From positions 1 to 64,000 of the forward strand of contig CALJWL010000005.1 of NCBI GenBank assembly GCA_937974565.1: 64,000 nt of DNA. The letters are read 5' to 3'. This document shows, piece by piece, positions 8,345 through 19,165 of this stretch; the first letter of the stretch is position 1; each line of letters begins with the position of its first letter. The notes below the pieces were generated by a model, which saw only the letters and a program-made list of their open reading frames with translations, was not told the origin of the DNA and did not search any database. This DNA is from an uncultured Arenicella sp. (GTDB taxonomy: Bacteria > Pseudomonadota > Gammaproteobacteria > Arenicellales > Arenicellaceae). Both the position numbers and the translations under genes were made by a program.

Positions 8345-9622
8345 ATGCCTCAAGCACCGACCTTTATTTCAAGCTCTGATGCCATCGCGCAGAGCTTGTG
8401 TGACTTTATTACTAAGTCACCCACCCCATTTCACGCCACGCAAACCGCTCGTCAATTATTTTTAGAGGCCGGTTTCACGCTTTTAAATGAGGGTGAGGAT
8501 TGGCAGATCGAAGCACAATCGGCTTACGTTATCACACGTAATGACTCATCAATCATCGCCTTCAGAACAGGCTCAGATCTCACGCAAGGCATGCAAATGA
8601 TCGGTGCGCACACCGACAGCCCTTGCCTTCGCATTAAACCCAACCCAGAGGTCAAAAAACACGGCTACCTACAACTTGGCGTCGAAGTGTATGGCGGCGC
8701 CTTGTATCAACCCTGGCTCGACCGTGACCTTTCGATCGCAGGCCGTGTCAGCGGCGTTAACAAGCAAGGCCACGTAATCAGTGAGTTAATTGACTTTAAA
8801 CGCCCAATTGCCATTATCCCGAATCTGGCGATTCATTTAGAACGTGATGCAAACAGCAAGCGCGCCATTAACCCACAGCAGCATTTGCCATTAATACTGG
8901 GCAATGCTGGTGACAAGAGCTTCGAACAATTGCTCATTGATCACTGTGAAAAAGACTTGGAAAAAGTGCTGGAGTTCGAACTGTCGGTTTACGATACACA
9001 AAAACCCAACATTACGGGGTTAAACGGTGAATTTGTTTGCGCGGCTAGGTTGGATAATTTATTGAGTACTTATATTGGCGCGCGCGCACTGATAGACACT
9101 CAAAGTGAGCAAGCCAGTTTATTCGTTTCCACCGACCATGAAGAAGTCGGCTCTGCATCTGCGTGCGGTGCGCAAGGCCCGTTTTTAAGAAATGTATTAG
9201 AGCGTTTGATCAATGACAATACGAGCTTAACGCAATTCATTGGTCGCTCATCCATGCTTTCTTGCGACAACGCTCATGGGATACACCCGAATTACGCGGA
9301 CAAGCACGACCAAAACCACGGCCCAATTCTCAATCAAGGCCCGGTGATTAAAATTAACCAAAACCAACGCTATGCGACAACGAGTGTCAGCTCGGCTAAG
9401 TTTCAACAGCGCTGTGAATCAGCAGGTGTACCAATTCAGAAATTTGTTACTCGTTCAGACATGGGTTGCGGTAGCACTATTGGTCCAATTACCGCCACCG
9501 AGCTTGGTATTGAGACCTTAGATCTGGGGGCGCCACAATGGGCCATGCACTCCATTCGAGAGACTGCTGGCACACAGGATTGCGAGTATTTATATCAAGC
9601 AGCCTGCGCATTTATACGTTAA
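8345..9622 (+). CDS. apeB: M18-family aminopeptidase (aspartyl aminopeptidase type)
   Basis: A 425-residue dizinc peptidase. Metal and catalytic motifs are visible: MIGAHTDSPCLRIKPNP (zinc His), CAARLDNLLS (bridging Asp), STDHEEVGS (catalytic Glu and zinc Glu), and the C-terminal SDMGCGSTIGP with the final metal region. Family members form large dodecamers and remove N-terminal residues, often acidic ones. Length matches the family (about 425-430). It is transcribed away from the DnaJ-like gene. Confidence 0.95.
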   Translation: MPQAPTFISSSDAIAQSLCDFITKSPTPFHATQTARQLFLEAGFTLLNEGEDWQIEAQSAYVITRNDSSIIAFRTGSDLTQGMQMIGAHTDSPCLRIKPNPEVKKHGYLQLGVEVYGGALYQPWLDRDLSIAGRVSGVNKQGHVISELIDFKRPIAIIPNLAIHLERDANSKRAINPQQHLPLILGNAGDKSFEQLLIDHCEKDLEKVLEFELSVYDTQKPNITGLNGEFVCAARLDNLLSTYIGARALIDTQSEQASLFVSTDHEEVGSASACGAQGPFLRNVLERLINDNTSLTQFIGRSSMLSCDNAHGIHPNYADKHDQNHGPILNQGPVIKINQNQRYATTSVSSAKFQQRCESAGVPIQKFVTRSDMGCGSTIGPITATELGIETLDLGAPQWAMHSIRETAGTQDCEYLYQAACAFIR

Positions 9623-9634
9623 CAACAGTGCCAC

Positions 9635-9670
9635 TAAAAAAGGCCAGCGGCGAACTTACGAGTTCGCCGC
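9635..9670 (-). terminator. Intrinsic terminator of the TonB-like gene
   Basis: A 10-bp perfect stem (GCGGCGAACT with AGTTCGCCGC) with a TACG/CGTA loop. Read on the minus strand it is followed by TGGCC and then a run of six T. It lies about 100 bp past the stop of the TonB-like gene and also between convergent genes. Confidence 0.7.
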
Positions 9671-9769
9671 CGCCAGACTATTAAGACTTAAGTTGGCTCA
9701 ATGTATCCCCGTAAAAATCGTAATTGGAATTGACTCACGTCATTTCAACCCAATTTACGCTTTCTACTA

Positions 9770-10402
9770 TTAACAACCTTCTTCTAGGCGATACGATATC
9801 TTTTCCACCTTCCCATAAATCGTCACAGCTTGCCCTCCTTGAACACTGGGCTTATAGCGCGCGCGCTCAACCGCTTGCATGGCACTTTTGTGAAACGCTC
9901 GATGACTGCTGTCTAATACGGCCACATTAATGGGTATGCCGTCAGCATTAATATCAAACTGAACAGTGACATGGCCACATAAACCTCGACGCGCTGCGGC
10001 TTCAGGAAACTGTGGAGAAATAGGCACCAAGGGCATGCCACTGGGTAAACCGTCAGCGATAATCAGTGGCGGACCTTCGTACTTTGTTATCGGAACAGCA
10101 ATTGCATCAACAGGTGACGTGATATCAGTCATAACCTGGGCTTCTGGCACGACGGGTTTCGCCTCAATCACCGGTTTAATGATTTCTTTAACCTTGGGAG
10201 GGTCATCCTTAGGCACAAATGAAATCGGCGGTAATTTGAATACTCTTTCCTCTTCCAGTGTTGGCATTTCATTGCTGATAAGCTGCGTCATCAAAAACAG
10301 CAAGCCTATTGTCATGCCCCCTGCACCGAATAAACTCATGCTGCGCTTTACGATTCCAACGTCAAGCCCTAATGGCTGACTGACATTTGAGTTTGCAATC
10401 AT
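9770..10402 (-). CDS. TonB-family energy transducer
   Basis: A 210-residue protein with one membrane anchor at about residues 25-43, a proline- and charge-rich periplasmic spacer at about 55-115 (PPKVKEIIKPVIEAKPVVP), and a TonB C-terminal domain from about residue 128 (PQFPEAAARRGLCGHVTVQF, then AMQAVERARYKP). Such proteins carry proton-motive energy from an ExbBD motor to outer-membrane receptors. No exbB, exbD or receptor gene is adjacent, so its partner is unknown. An AGGAG box precedes the ATG. Confidence 0.85.
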   Translation of the reverse strand: MIANSNVSQPLGLDVGIVKRSMSLFGAGGMTIGLLFLMTQLISNEMPTLEEERVFKLPPISFVPKDDPPKVKEIIKPVIEAKPVVPEAQVMTDITSPVDAIAVPITKYEGPPLIIADGLPSGMPLVPISPQFPEAAARRGLCGHVTVQFDINADGIPINVAVLDSSHRAFHKSAMQAVERARYKPSVQGGQAVTIYGKVEKISYRLEEGC

Positions 10403-10618
10403 GTCGTTCTCCTACTTTTTTGTATTGATTATGAGGACTTTCAGTATTGCCAAGCACATTTAAACCGTCAAAATAGGTTCGATAGCACACCAATTATTTA
10501 CAAATGTCAATCTTGATTAGGCAATGATCGTGTCACCTATTTCCTCTTAAACAAATGAGGTAGACTTAAACACCGTTATCTGACTGGCTAAACATTAGCC
10601 CCTGGTACGATTACAAAG

Positions 10619-10861
10619 ATGGAAACCACACTTATTGATCAAGGCGTAAGCCTGATGCTTTTTGGCATGGGAACCGTTTTTGTGTTCCTGGCCCTCTTAG
10701 TCTTCGCAACTACGGCGATGTCGACTTTGGTGAACAGATTTAGCGCCAAAGGCAGTTCGGTTGAGTCAGAAGTCAATGAGCAACACAGCAATCAAGTGAC
10801 CACACCTCAAATAGTAAAGGCCATCGAAAAGGCCATCGCCGCCCACCGCACTAATAAATAA
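10619..10861 (+). CDS. oadG: Oxaloacetate decarboxylase gamma chain
   Basis: An 80-residue protein with one N-terminal membrane helix (about residues 8-35, [20 protein letters not shown]) and a short polar tail. The gamma chain joins the carboxyltransferase subunit to the membrane pump and helps bind zinc. Its place directly before oadA and oadB is the usual gamma-alpha-beta gene order and supports the call. Confidence 0.9.
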   Translation: METTLIDQGVSLMLFGMGTVFVFLALLVFATTAMSTLVNRFSAKGSSVESEVNEQHSNQVTTPQIVKAIEKAIAAHRTNK

Positions 10862-10871
10862 AAGGCACGCC

Positions 10872-12671
10872 ATGACGCAAAGCAAACTGGGTATTACCGA
10901 AGTCGTACTGCGCGACGCCCACCAGTCATTATTAGCCACCCGCATGCGTATAGACGACATGTTACCTATCGCCGAAAAGTTGGACGACATCGGTTATTGG
11001 TCCATGGAATCATGGGGTGGAGCCACTTTCGACTCTTGCATTCGGTTTCTGGGGGAAGACCCTTGGGATCGAATTCGAGAAATCAAAAAGGCGATGCCAA
11101 AAACACCGCAACAAATGTTATTTCGTGGTCAAAATATTCTGGGCTACCGCCATTACGCCGACGATGTGGTGACCAAATTCGTTGAGAGATGCGCGGTGAA
11201 TGGCATTGATGTATTTCGAGTCTTCGATGCCATGAACGACATGCGCAATATGATTACCGCACTCAAAGCCGTCAATCAGGTTGGTAAGCACGCGCAAGGT
11301 ACATTGTCTTATACAGTCAGCCCTGTTCATACCACGCAGTTATGGTTGGATATGGCGAAACAGTTAGAAGACGCTGGTGCAGACTCAATTTGCATTAAGG
11401 ACATGGCCGGTCTCTTGAATCCTTACGTGGGTTTTAAACTGGTGACAGAACTCAAGAAGTGCGTGGATATTCCAATTCAACTGCACGCGCACGCCACCAC
11501 CGGTCTGTCGACTGCGACCATCACCAAATGCGTGGAAGCCGGCGTCGACAATGTGGATACCTCAATTTCCTCTATGTCGATGACTTATGGGCACTCGGCC
11601 ACTGAGTCGGTGGTGTCAATTTTTGAGGGCGGTGAACGTGACACCGGCTTGAATATTAAAAAACTTGAAGAAATCAGTGCTTATTTTCGAGAAGTGCGCA
11701 AGAAGTACGCTCCGTTTGAAGGCTCCTTGCGCGGCGTTGATTCACGTATTCTGGTGGCCCAGGTACCCGGCGGCATGCTAACCAATATGGAAAACCAATT
11801 ACGTCAACAGGGCGCGGAAGACAAACTGGACGAGGTGCTTGCTGAGATTCCGCGAGTACGAGAAGACCTGGGGTTTATTCCATTGGTAACACCGACCTCA
11901 CAAATTGTCGGCACTCAAGCCGTGATCAATGTATTGATGGGGGAACGCTACAAAAACATCGCCAAAGAGACCGCTGGCGTGTTAAAAGGCGAATACGGCG
12001 CAACGCCGGCTCCGGTAAACAGTGACATTCAAGCACGAGTGTTGGAAAAGGGAGAGAGCCCCATCACTTGTAGACCGGCCGATCTAATTGAAGCCGAGAT
12101 GGACACTTTAAACGACGAGTTTAAAGCGCTTTCTGAAAAGCACCAACTCAATACCAAGGAAGCAGACGATTTTATAGACGATGTATTGACGTACGCGTTA
12201 TTTCCACAGGTAGGCTTAAATTTTATCCAAAACAGAACTAACTTAGAGGCTTTCGAGCCAGCGCCCAATGGTACGCCTGCCTGCGCAGTACCAACGACGG
12301 ATAACGGCGACGAAATTTATACAGTAGAAGTGGAAGGCAAAACGTATACCGTTACCGTCAATGAGGGCGGAGACCTCACTGGACTGACGCCTATTGGAAA
12401 AGGCCATGCAGAAGTTACTCAATCTGAAGAAAACACGTCGCCGACCGTTAAGTCTGGCGGCGAACCCGTCAAGGCGCCGTTGGCCGGGAATGTGATCAAA
12501 GTGCCCGTTGCCGTGGGGCAGCACGTGAACGCCGGAGAAACGATTCTAATACTTGAGGCCATGAAGATGGAAACCAGTATCTCGGCGCCTCGTGACGGCC
12601 AAATCACCAGCATTTATGTCAGTGAGGGCGACAACATTGCCGTTGACGATGCATTACTGACTATTGCATAG
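10872..12671 (+). CDS. oadA: Oxaloacetate decarboxylase alpha chain, biotin-containing
   Basis: A 599-residue protein with an N-terminal carboxyltransferase TIM barrel ([38 protein letters not shown]), a conserved PYC/OADA middle domain, a linker, and a C-terminal biotinyl domain with EAMKMET, biotin lysine at about 565. It moves CO2 from oxaloacetate to biotin; decarboxylation on the beta chain then drives Na+ export. It starts 10 bp after oadG. Confidence 0.97.
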   Translation: MTQSKLGITEVVLRDAHQSLLATRMRIDDMLPIAEKLDDIGYWSMESWGGATFDSCIRFLGEDPWDRIREIKKAMPKTPQQMLFRGQNILGYRHYADDVVTKFVERCAVNGIDVFRVFDAMNDMRNMITALKAVNQVGKHAQGTLSYTVSPVHTTQLWLDMAKQLEDAGADSICIKDMAGLLNPYVGFKLVTELKKCVDIPIQLHAHATTGLSTATITKCVEAGVDNVDTSISSMSMTYGHSATESVVSIFEGGERDTGLNIKKLEEISAYFREVRKKYAPFEGSLRGVDSRILVAQVPGGMLTNMENQLRQQGAEDKLDEVLAEIPRVREDLGFIPLVTPTSQIVGTQAVINVLMGERYKNIAKETAGVLKGEYGATPAPVNSDIQARVLEKGESPITCRPADLIEAEMDTLNDEFKALSEKHQLNTKEADDFIDDVLTYALFPQVGLNFIQNRTNLEAFEPAPNGTPACAVPTTDNGDEIYTVEVEGKTYTVTVNEGGDLTGLTPIGKGHAEVTQSEENTSPTVKSGGEPVKAPLAGNVIKVPVAVGQHVNAGETILILEAMKMETSISAPRDGQITSIYVSEGDNIAVDDALLTIA

Positions 12672-12683
12672 AGGGCACAAGCG

Positions 12684-13862
12684 ATGGCAAACCTATTAAA
12701 TCTTTGGGCCAGTTCAGGCTTGGCGCAGCTTCAGGCCGGCCAATTATTTATGATGCTGATCGGGTTAGGCTTATTGTTCCTAGCCATCAAAAAAGGGTTT
12801 GAACCTTTACTGCTGGTGCCCATCGGCTTTGGCACCGTTTTGGCAAATATTCCCGGGGCTGGGTTTGAATTGGCGCCGGTTTATGACGCCATGGGCCAGA
12901 TGGAAAGCCCTGGTGGCTTGCTCTACTACATTTATCACATTGGTATCGAAACAGGCCTGTTTCCACTTCTTATTTTTATGGGGGTGGGAGCCATGACCGA
13001 TTTTGGTCCACTGTTAGCCAACCCCAGAACGCTGCTCTTAGGTGCCGCAGCGCAAGTCGGCATCTTCAGCACGGTCTTGGGAGCCGTTGCTCTGGGTCAT
13101 TTTGGCATATTGGATTTCAGTATTCGTGATGCAGCGTCAATTGGCATTATTGGCGGAGCAGATGGACCAACGGCTATCTTTGTCACCAGCAAACTCTCAC
13201 CAGAGCTGCTTGGCGCCGTCGCCGTGGCGGCCTATTCATATATGGCTCTGGTGCCGATTATCCAACCCCCTATTATGAAAGCGATGACCACCCAAGCTGA
13301 GCGTGAAATTACGATGAAACAGTTGCGGCCTGTTTCCACGGCGGAGAAAATTGTCTTCCCGTTGACGCTGTTGGTACTGGTTGCGATGTTATTGCCAGAC
13401 GCAGCGCCACTATTAGGTATGTTCTGCTTTGGCAACCTGATGAAAGAGTGCGGCGTGGTGAATCGTTTAAGCGAGACTGTACAGAATGCGCTTATTAATA
13501 TCGTCACAATCTTTCTAGGCTTGGGTGTGGGTTCAAAAATGAGCGCTGATAAATTTTTAAACGTTGAAACTTTAGGCATATTAGGTTTGGGCGCGGTGGC
13601 TTTTTGCATTGGCACAGCGGCCGGTGTGTTGATGGCAAAACTGTTAAACATGCTTAGCACGAATAAAATCAACCCCTTGATTGGTGCCGCCGGTGTTTCT
13701 GCGGTTCCAATGGCCGCACGTGTTGCTAACAAAGTCGGTTTAGAGGCCAACCCGCAAAACTTTTTATTAATGCACGCTATGGGGCCAAATGTCGCTGGTG
13801 TCATTGGCTCTGCTGTGGCAGCAGGTGTGATGATTAACTTGGTGTCGGGTATGTCAACGTAG
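12684..13862 (+). CDS. oadB: Oxaloacetate decarboxylase beta chain, Na+ pump
   Basis: A 392-residue integral membrane protein with about nine to eleven hydrophobic segments. The conserved [13 protein letters not shown] (about residues 154-166) holds the Asp needed for Na+ and proton movement, and [14 protein letters not shown] near residue 330 is also typical. It decarboxylates carboxybiotin on OadA and exports Na+. It follows oadA by 12 bp. A sodium pump of this type fits a marine lifestyle. Confidence 0.96.
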   Translation: MANLLNLWASSGLAQLQAGQLFMMLIGLGLLFLAIKKGFEPLLLVPIGFGTVLANIPGAGFELAPVYDAMGQMESPGGLLYYIYHIGIETGLFPLLIFMGVGAMTDFGPLLANPRTLLLGAAAQVGIFSTVLGAVALGHFGILDFSIRDAASIGIIGGADGPTAIFVTSKLSPELLGAVAVAAYSYMALVPIIQPPIMKAMTTQAEREITMKQLRPVSTAEKIVFPLTLLVLVAMLLPDAAPLLGMFCFGNLMKECGVVNRLSETVQNALINIVTIFLGLGVGSKMSADKFLNVETLGILGLGAVAFCIGTAAGVLMAKLLNMLSTNKINPLIGAAGVSAVPMAARVANKVGLEANPQNFLLMHAMGPNVAGVIGSAVAAGVMINLVSGMST

Positions 13863-13872
13863 GAGATGTAAG

Positions 13873-14394
13873 ATGAAGTATGCCTTAGGAGATAAAAGAC
13901 CGAATGTGGATGAAACGTGTTTCGTTGCACCGTCGGCTGATTTAATTGGCGCCGTGGAAATGGCGGAAAACTCCAGTGTTTGGTTCAATTGTGTATTACG
14001 AGCGGACAACGAACCAATACACATCGGTCAAAACAGCAATGTGCAGGACAGTTCCGTATTGCATGTTGACCCCGGTTACCCTATCCAAATTTCAAGAAAT
14101 GTAACGATCGGCCACAAAGTCATGCTGCACGGCTGCATTATTGGAGAAAACACTCTCGTCGGCATGAACGCGGTTGTACTGAATGGCGCAAAGATAGGAA
14201 AAAATTGTGTCATCGGAGCCAATGCACTGGTAACCGAAAACACGGAAATACCAGACGGTTCTATGGTCCTCGGTTCGCCAGCCAAGGTCGTAAAAAAACT
14301 GAGTGACAAGCACATAGAAATGCTGAAACAAGGCGCTGAACATTACGTCAAAAACTCAGTGCTTTATAAGGCTAAGTTAATCGTTCTAGATTAG
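13873..14394 (+). CDS. Gamma-carbonic-anhydrase-like hexapeptide protein (YrdA/PaaY type)
   Basis: A 173-residue left-handed beta-helix protein made of hexapeptide repeats. SVWFNCVLRADN, QDSSVLHVDPG and TIGHKVMLHGC hold the histidines that bind zinc in gamma-class carbonic anhydrases. The end forms the usual C-terminal helix. Its ribosome site (AGGAG) overlaps the oadB stop, so it is almost certainly translated from the oad transcript. A role in hydrating the CO2 released by the decarboxylase is plausible, but activity cannot be judged from sequence. Confidence 0.88.
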   Translation: MKYALGDKRPNVDETCFVAPSADLIGAVEMAENSSVWFNCVLRADNEPIHIGQNSNVQDSSVLHVDPGYPIQISRNVTIGHKVMLHGCIIGENTLVGMNAVVLNGAKIGKNCVIGANALVTENTEIPDGSMVLGSPAKVVKKLSDKHIEMLKQGAEHYVKNSVLYKAKLIVLD

Positions 14395-14455
14395 GGCCGT
14401 GGCCGGTTGATTTTTGATCGGGGCCAGGCTGCATTAACATCAAAAGTACCAAGTT

Positions 14456-14830
14456 ATGAAAAGTATCACAACTCTCATTAAGTTTGGCGTCACCGGGTTG
14501 GCGGCAACGGCCATCCACCTGGCCATAGTATCAATATTAATTGGTTTATTGGGCTGGGATGTCGGCTTATCCAACGGCATTGGGTTTATGATATCGACGG
14601 TGTTCTCAAATTACATCAATACGGTTTGGAGTTTCCAAGCAAACATGAACCGAAGAGTCGTCACTCGATTCTGGAGCGTAGCGCTATTTGGCTGCGCACT
14701 GGCCGTATTCATCGCTAAAATGATGGAATCAGCAGGTTTTCATTACGCGCTTGGCGTGTTAGCCATAGCAATGACGGTTCCAATAATCAGTTTTTCGTTG
14801 CACAAAACATGGACTTATAAAGAGAGTTAA
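14456..14830 (+). CDS. GtrA-family membrane protein
   Basis: A 124-residue protein with four predicted membrane helices (about 8-28, 36-55, 72-91, 97-117). IKFGVTGLAATAIHLAIV at the start and a final KTWTY are typical of the GtrA family. GtrA proteins are thought to flip lipid-linked sugars such as undecaprenyl-phosphate glucose across the inner membrane. The convergent gene encodes a GtrB-like glycosyltransferase, so the two probably act together. Confidence 0.85.
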   Translation: MKSITTLIKFGVTGLAATAIHLAIVSILIGLLGWDVGLSNGIGFMISTVFSNYINTVWSFQANMNRRVVTRFWSVALFGCALAVFIAKMMESAGFHYALGVLAIAMTVPIISFSLHKTWTYKES

Positions 14831-14837
14831 AACAAGA

Positions 14838-15764
14838 TCAAGCAACGTCAATTTTAGCGATCATCTTTTTGTACTCTTGTGAATCAAGAACGGCCTTACT
14901 CAATAGTTTTCCAGACATCAACAGCATCATTAACGCCATAAAAGCGGCCTGTGTCAGCATCAAAATTAGAATTCCTCCCCCAGTTGAATACCAACCAGGT
15001 ATCGCTGTGCCAATCAGCTTCATGGCCGTCATGCCCAGCATCGCAGCAATCACAATGGTACCGAAAGCGACCGAGAAGAGTGTAATTCTAACCAGCACTT
15101 GATCGGCAAATACCATCACTGATCGTAAACCATGCAAGGTTAAAGAAACTAAATTCATCCGACTGGTTCCGCGGTAGCGTTCACCTCGGTCCAAACTGAC
15201 GGCCTTAAGATTTAATCGAGAGTTAATGACCGAGGCGGCTAAATGCAGTTGAGATTCTGGACTCAACGACAAACGCTTGGCCGACTTAAATTTCATCGCC
15301 ATGAAATTACCAAAACCAATCACATGACCAACCAACGCCCTAAATAAAAAGCGATAAACCTGATAAAAAACCTTAAACTTGACGCTCTCAACTCGTGATC
15401 GACGCGTAGCAACGGCCACATCACAACCACGCTCCAGTTCACCCAAAAGCCACTTTATATCGCTGGGTTTATCTTCACCGTCGGAATCTAAAACAATCAG
15501 ATTCTCAAACTCAACGTTATTGACCGCGTAGCTTATCCCAGCATGGATGGCCTGTTGGTGCCCAACGTTTCTAACCAGCCTGAGTACTTGGCCTTGCATA
15601 CCATTCGCGCTTAACCATTGCTTATCAAAAGGAAGGTTCAATGAGCCATCATCGACAATCAAAACACGGTCTGAAGCCTCTGTGGCCGTAGCCAAGTCCG
15701 CACAAAAATCCTGCGCAGCCACGTCTTCAAAATAAGGAGCAATAATCAGATTAGTACATTTCAT
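14838..15764 (-). CDS. GT2 glycosyltransferase, GtrB/DPM1-like
   Basis: A 308-residue enzyme. The N-terminal GT-A domain (about 1-215) has the nucleotide-binding VLIVDDGSLN, NVGHQQAIHAGI, and the DSDGEDKP metal motif. Two membrane helices follow at about 225-255 and 265-290. This is the layout of enzymes that load a sugar onto polyprenyl phosphate at the cytoplasmic face (GtrB, dolichyl-phosphate mannose synthase). Its 3' end faces the GtrA gene with 7 bp between, and the large membrane protein gene lies just upstream in the same direction. Confidence 0.85.
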   Translation of the reverse strand: MKCTNLIIAPYFEDVAAQDFCADLATATEASDRVLIVDDGSLNLPFDKQWLSANGMQGQVLRLVRNVGHQQAIHAGISYAVNNVEFENLIVLDSDGEDKPSDIKWLLGELERGCDVAVATRRSRVESVKFKVFYQVYRFLFRALVGHVIGFGNFMAMKFKSAKRLSLSPESQLHLAASVINSRLNLKAVSLDRGERYRGTSRMNLVSLTLHGLRSVMVFADQVLVRITLFSVAFGTIVIAAMLGMTAMKLIGTAIPGWYSTGGGILILMLTQAAFMALMMLLMSGKLLSKAVLDSQEYKKMIAKIDVA

Positions 15765-15810
15765 TTTTATTAAACCTATACTTGTTTCTCAAGCCGGTGA
15801 ACGGCATACG

Positions 15811-17706
15811 TTATTTGGCTGCCGAAGGTGATGTTGACAAAGGCAATAAAGCGTGCCGGAAACGAAAAAAGAGAATCGCAATACCCAATAGCCACAGCCA
15901 TTTAGCATTCTCAACCAGACTTTCAATACGATGAGATACACGGCCAACGGACTTAGGAGTGGCAAAGCCAAACCAATGTTTCTCACTGTTATCTTCGGCA
16001 ACAATTCGGTAGTAGCCTTTGGGTAAACGCTGACGTACATACCGCCATTGGCCAATCTCACGCGCATGTTTTATCTTGGGCGGCGTTAAAACGTATTCTT
16101 TACCAGAGCCATACTCAACAAACTTCAAACTCAAATCTGGATAACCAAAATAGCCTAATACTTGTATGGCAATGTAGTCTCTGTTGTGATGAAACTCATG
16201 ACTGGTAAAGCGGCCGGTTGCTTTTTCTTTCTCACCATCGGCAATATACGAACCGAACACAGGTTCACCGAAAGGCCTTACACCAACATTGCCAGTGCCT
16301 CGGACAACAACGCCATCACTCACAAAGCCCGCTTGAGCCATTTCTTCTTTAGTTTGACGTTGATCGTGAATTACTTGCTGTCGCGTCTGCAATTGATACG
16401 GCAACATATCAACGTCATTGTAATCTTTCAGAAAATTAACCAGGTCTTTTTCACGAGGAAAAGGGACTCCACGAAACCCTTTATTAAGTAACCATTTTTT
16501 ATCCCAGGTATTTAAGTACGACATAACGTTAAATTGATGCGCAGATTTTACTCTTTGCTGGTCCTTGACCGTGAAAGTGAAGGTGTAATGGATTAACGGT
16601 ACCGACAGTGCCAAAATAACAATCATTGCCCCTGCAAGACCATGAATGAACCACTTTTGACTTTCCTTAACCCCGATAGATATCTGCATTAACGCCAAGG
16701 CACTGCAAACAGGCATCAAAGCTAAGTAATCAAAATAGCGTCTTGAAGGACCATTACCCCAACCTCTGGAGTACGCAATCGCCAAAGCAACAATGAATAT
16801 GGTTAAGTATAAGGTTAAAGTGAAACGCGCTAAACGGGTCAACTTACTGGTGTCGACCAGAACTTGAAGCAACAACAACGCAACCGGCAATCCCAAGAAA
16901 AACGCAGGCCATACTGAGTCTGCCAAAGGCCAACTCAAGGTTTTAAGGAACGTAGATAAAGCAAACCACCAGTCCATATCGTCCGGTGATTTAATACTTC
17001 CTGGCTGAAATATGATTAAGGCTAAGCCAAACAAAGCCGCGGCTAACGCCGCCATGCCAGTGAACCAATCATGGCGTCCTTTGAACTTGTTTCTGGCCAA
17101 TACTAACAGAGCAAAAGCAAATACCGCACAAGCCGCAAAAGTGCCGCCAGCTAACGTAAGCGGTGCGCATACTAAAGAAGCAACGCCTCCCCACCATGCT
17201 TTACTCAAGGCCTGAGCCGTTACGCCCCAACACCCCAAAATAATAAATAAAATCATAGTGTAGGTGTGTGTTTGCACACCCCAGACGATATTTACTAACG
17301 CAATTGGCAAACACCACAACAGAAAAATCAGTATGACAACCGGGCCGGTTCTTGTGATTGGCAAATTTGTTAAGGTAATGCGTAACAATAAATAGCCTGA
17401 TAAAACCCACAACACGGTGTTCGTGATCATCCCTATTTTTGGGTCCCACTGATTTTGATTCATTTCAAAAAACAGCAGTGATAATAATCGATTAAACAAC
17501 AGCCGATGTTCATTAGAGTCTTTAATCAGATGATAAAACTCCATGGTGTCTGTTTGATAATAGTACAACAACCCTCCAATGGTAAAATCATCCCAATAAG
17601 GCATGGAGTCGGCGTAAGAGCCGATGATTTCAAGGCGCACACCAAGCATGATCAGGGCAACGCCAAACAGCCCCCAGAATAAGTGATTACGGTACGTTTT
17701 ATCCAT
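15811..17706 (-). CDS. Large polytopic membrane protein, possible GT-C glycosyltransferase
   Basis: A 631-residue protein with a first membrane helix at about residues 9-28 and about ten more helices up to about residue 385. A periplasmic domain of roughly 200 residues follows (about 395-595), then a last helix near 605-620 and a short basic tail. I do not recognise a named family. The first loop (SYADSMPYWDDF) has acidic residues where GT-C transferases carry theirs. Position next to GtrB- and GtrA-like genes suggests the specificity transferase (GtrC role) that moves a lipid-linked sugar onto a surface glycan. That role is inferred from context only. Confidence 0.6.
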   Translation of the reverse strand: MDKTYRNHLFWGLFGVALIMLGVRLEIIGSYADSMPYWDDFTIGGLLYYYQTDTMEFYHLIKDSNEHRLLFNRLLSLLFFEMNQNQWDPKIGMITNTVLWVLSGYLLLRITLTNLPITRTGPVVILIFLLWCLPIALVNIVWGVQTHTYTMILFIILGCWGVTAQALSKAWWGGVASLVCAPLTLAGGTFAACAVFAFALLVLARNKFKGRHDWFTGMAALAAALFGLALIIFQPGSIKSPDDMDWWFALSTFLKTLSWPLADSVWPAFFLGLPVALLLLQVLVDTSKLTRLARFTLTLYLTIFIVALAIAYSRGWGNGPSRRYFDYLALMPVCSALALMQISIGVKESQKWFIHGLAGAMIVILALSVPLIHYTFTFTVKDQQRVKSAHQFNVMSYLNTWDKKWLLNKGFRGVPFPREKDLVNFLKDYNDVDMLPYQLQTRQQVIHDQRQTKEEMAQAGFVSDGVVVRGTGNVGVRPFGEPVFGSYIADGEKEKATGRFTSHEFHHNRDYIAIQVLGYFGYPDLSLKFVEYGSGKEYVLTPPKIKHAREIGQWRYVRQRLPKGYYRIVAEDNSEKHWFGFATPKSVGRVSHRIESLVENAKWLWLLGIAILFFRFRHALLPLSTSPSAAK

Positions 17707-17860
17707 CCTGTTTAGGTTCTCAGCTCAGAGGCATATACAAAAAATTTATCGGCTTATTAAAACACATCAAAGTGGTACTTTAACACTCCATCAACAAGCC
17801 GCAGAGGCCGTTTTCTTCAAACAGCAACAACGCCAGGCAGTGTGAGTAACTGTGATTAAT

Positions 17861-19165
17861 TTAGGGTTTATCCAGACGAAATTCAGCTGAACGTGCGTGC
17901 CCGGTAAGTGACTCACTTCGTGCAAGCACAGAAGCCTGCTGGCCCATGGTTTGAGCACCCGCTTTTGAGATCTCAATGATGCTGGTGCGCTTCTGAAAAT
18001 CATACACACCTAAAGGCGAGGTAAAACGCGCCGTACCAGACGTAGGCAACACATGATTGGGGCCAGCACAATAATCACCCAAGGACTCAGCGCTGTAAGG
18101 CCCAATAAATATTGCACCGGCATGCGTAATATCCGCCGCCATGGTTTGCGCATCCTCAGTGAAGATTTCCAAATGTTCAGCGGCAATCATGTCGGCAATC
18201 TCGATCACTTCATTGCGGTTTCTAGCGACAATAACAGCGCCATTATTATTTAAGGATTCGGCGATGATCTCCGCACGCTCCATGGTCGGCAACAGTTTTT
18301 GAATAGAGGCAATGACATTACCGGCAACTTTCTCATCGGTGGTCAGTAAGATAGATTGAGCGATTTCATCATGCTCAGCTTGGGCAAAGAGATCCATGGC
18401 CACCCAATCAGGATCAACAGAACCATCGGCAATCACTAATACTTCAGATGGGCCAGCAATCATGTCGATGCCAACTCGCCCAAACACTTGCTTTTTGGCG
18501 GTAGCAACGTAGATATTGCCGGGGCCAGTGATCTTGTCAACGGCCGGAATGGTTTGCGTGCCGTAAGCAAGGGCCGCCACCGCTTGGGCACCACCGACAC
18601 GAAAAACCCGATCAACACCCGCAATACTGGCGGCGGCTAATACCATGTCATTAAACTCGCCTTTAGGTGTGGGCGACGTCATGACCAACTCCTTTACGCC
18701 CGCCACCTTGGCTGGAATCGCATTCATAATTACCGATGAAGGGTAAGTCGCCTTGCCACCGGGCACATAGAGACCAACACGTTTGATTGGCGTCACTTTT
18801 TGCCCCAACCGAGTGCCGTCGGCTTCCGTGTAAAACCACGATTCTTGTACTTGTTTCTCGTGATACAACCGCACTCTCTGAGCAGCGTATTCTAATGCTT
18901 CTCGTTGCTTGGCGGGAATGGCGTCCAAAGCCTGTTGAATGCGCCACAACGGCACTTCCAATCCACGCGCCTCAGCGTCAAAACCATCGAATTTTTGGGT
19001 GTAACTAAATAAGGCTTGATCGCCTTGTGACACAACATCGGCAATGACCTGAGCTACGGTCTGCTCAACACCCGACACTTGCTCCACATCACGGTGCAAT
19101 AACCGCTGTAATTCATCGCCAAACGTATTAGCGTTGGTTAAGAGGATTCTGGGCAGACCGGACAT
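17861..19165 (-). CDS. hisD: Histidinol dehydrogenase
   Basis: The last two steps of histidine synthesis: NAD-dependent oxidation of L-histidinol to histidine, zinc-dependent. The ATG at 19165 gives 434 residues, the same length as E. coli HisD. Conserved segments include [33 protein letters not shown], the NAD and zinc region [10 protein letters not shown] and FAQAEHDE, and [18 protein letters not shown] four codons further upstream is also open. It follows hisG in the same direction with a 115-bp gap. Confidence 0.97.
   Translation of the reverse strand: MSGLPRILLTNANTFGDELQRLLHRDVEQVSGVEQTVAQVIADVVSQGDQALFSYTQKFDGFDAEARGLEVPLWRIQQALDAIPAKQREALEYAAQRVRLYHEKQVQESWFYTEADGTRLGQKVTPIKRVGLYVPGGKATYPSSVIMNAIPAKVAGVKELVMTSPTPKGEFNDMVLAAASIAGVDRVFRVGGAQAVAALAYGTQTIPAVDKITGPGNIYVATAKKQVFGRVGIDMIAGPSEVLVIADGSVDPDWVAMDLFAQAEHDEIAQSILLTTDEKVAGNVIASIQKLLPTMERAEIIAESLNNNGAVIVARNRNEVIEIADMIAAEHLEIFTEDAQTMAADITHAGAIFIGPYSAESLGDYCAGPNHVLPTSGTARFTSPLGVYDFQKRTSIIEISKAGAQTMGQQASVLARSESLTGHARSAEFRLDKP

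Noticed and set aside
13232-13930. 232-codon frame antisense to oadB
   Set aside because: It mirrors the membrane protein's codons, has no ribosome site and crosses the start of the carbonic-anhydrase-like gene.
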